This document shows, one piece after another, positions 63,877 to 64,000 of a DNA stretch of 64,000 nt. The stretch's first letter is position 1, and each line of letters opens with the position of its first letter. Position numbers and translations under genes: made by a program. Under the pieces are notes generated by a model. It did not search any database. It was given only the letters and a program-made list of their open reading frames with translations, and was not told the origin of the DNA. The DNA is taken from positions 2,046,001 to 2,110,000 of the forward strand of contig NZ_JACHJV010000001.1 in the NCBI RefSeq assembly GCF_014203855.1. The letters are read 5' to 3'. The stretch comes from Kitasatospora kifunensis (lineage in GTDB: Bacteria > Actinomycetota > Actinomycetes > Streptomycetales > Streptomycetaceae).

Positions 63877-64000
63877 GAGGTACCCCTCTTCCTGTGCTCT
63901 GCCGCTGAGCACGGGCAGTTCGTGCAGTCTGCCCGAGCGAGGCTCACCTGGGCACCCTGCCGGACCGTTGCGGTCTCCATTACCCCCCGAAGGCGTTGTG

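Noticed and set aside
63877..64000. A gene start at the right edge
   Set aside because: The open frame there overlaps the start of the NYN gene in another frame and has no supporting signals; the last 120 bases look like promoter DNA.

Overview
The window is GC-rich chromosomal DNA from a streptomycete-type actinobacterium (Streptomyces, Kitasatospora or a close relative). The grounds are the strong codon bias, the small trp-linked gene trpM, a bifunctional priA in place of separate hisA and trpF genes, DUF5753-type XRE and ANTAR regulators, an HGxxPAAW protein, and interleaved his/trp genes like those I recall from Streptomyces chromosomes. Most of the window is conserved core metabolism; a few accessory pieces interrupt it.

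Layout. 1-6.6 kb: the end of a hotdog thioesterase gene, then a complete branched-chain amino acid ABC transporter operon (binding protein, two permeases, two ATPases). 6.6-8.3 kb: an ANTAR response regulator, an odd tRNA (class I fold with a CAA anticodon) and a LAGLIDADG-type protein beside it. 8.3-14 kb: LysR regulator, YncE-like beta-propeller, ARMT1-like phosphatase, Uma2 nuclease, pyruvate kinase. 14.2-17.7 kb: three overlapping genes for a membrane-anchored binding-like protein, a lipoprotein joining a binding-protein fold to a von Willebrand A domain, and a polyproline membrane protein. 17.7-21.7 kb: small basic protein, aldehyde dehydrogenase, XRE regulator, lipoprotein. 21.9-28 kb: glutamate synthase (gltB-gltD). 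28.4-32.4 kb: VIT-family transporter, lgt, membrane-tethered DsbA-like protein, MauE-like protein. 32.6-39.8 kb: trpA, trpB, trpM, trpC, conserved trp-region membrane proteins, trpE, with a second Uma2 gene inserted. 39.9-46.7 kb: hisI, hisF, ridA-like, priA, hisH, a 49-residue membrane peptide, hisB, hisC, hisD. 46.9-48.7 kb: membrane protein with pentapeptide-like repeats.

The standout locus is 49.99-56.75 kb. A membrane-bound single-module NRPS with the architecture of epsilon-poly-L-lysine synthase (A domain, carrier domain, predicted membrane helices, three C-terminal beta-helix domains) is followed by a 2,4-diaminobutyrate aminotransferase and a second-type aspartate kinase. Together they convert aspartate into 2,4-diaminobutyrate and polymerise it, so the predicted product is poly(2,4-diaminobutyric acid), a cationic homopolyamide. 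The kinase carries residues at allosteric positions that match or touch known feedback-resistance sites, the synthase gene has one TTA codon (bldA control), and an IS5-type transposase remnant lies just upstream. Aspartate-semialdehyde dehydrogenase, also required, is not in the window.

56.8-64 kb: secreted alpha/beta hydrolase, LON-domain protein, YbaK-type deacylase, membrane protein, an ABC exporter pair and an NYN-domain protein. Strong inverted repeats separate most transcription units and are annotated as terminators. Start sites were chosen by ribosome-binding site and family length; all assignments are from reading the sequence, without database searches.
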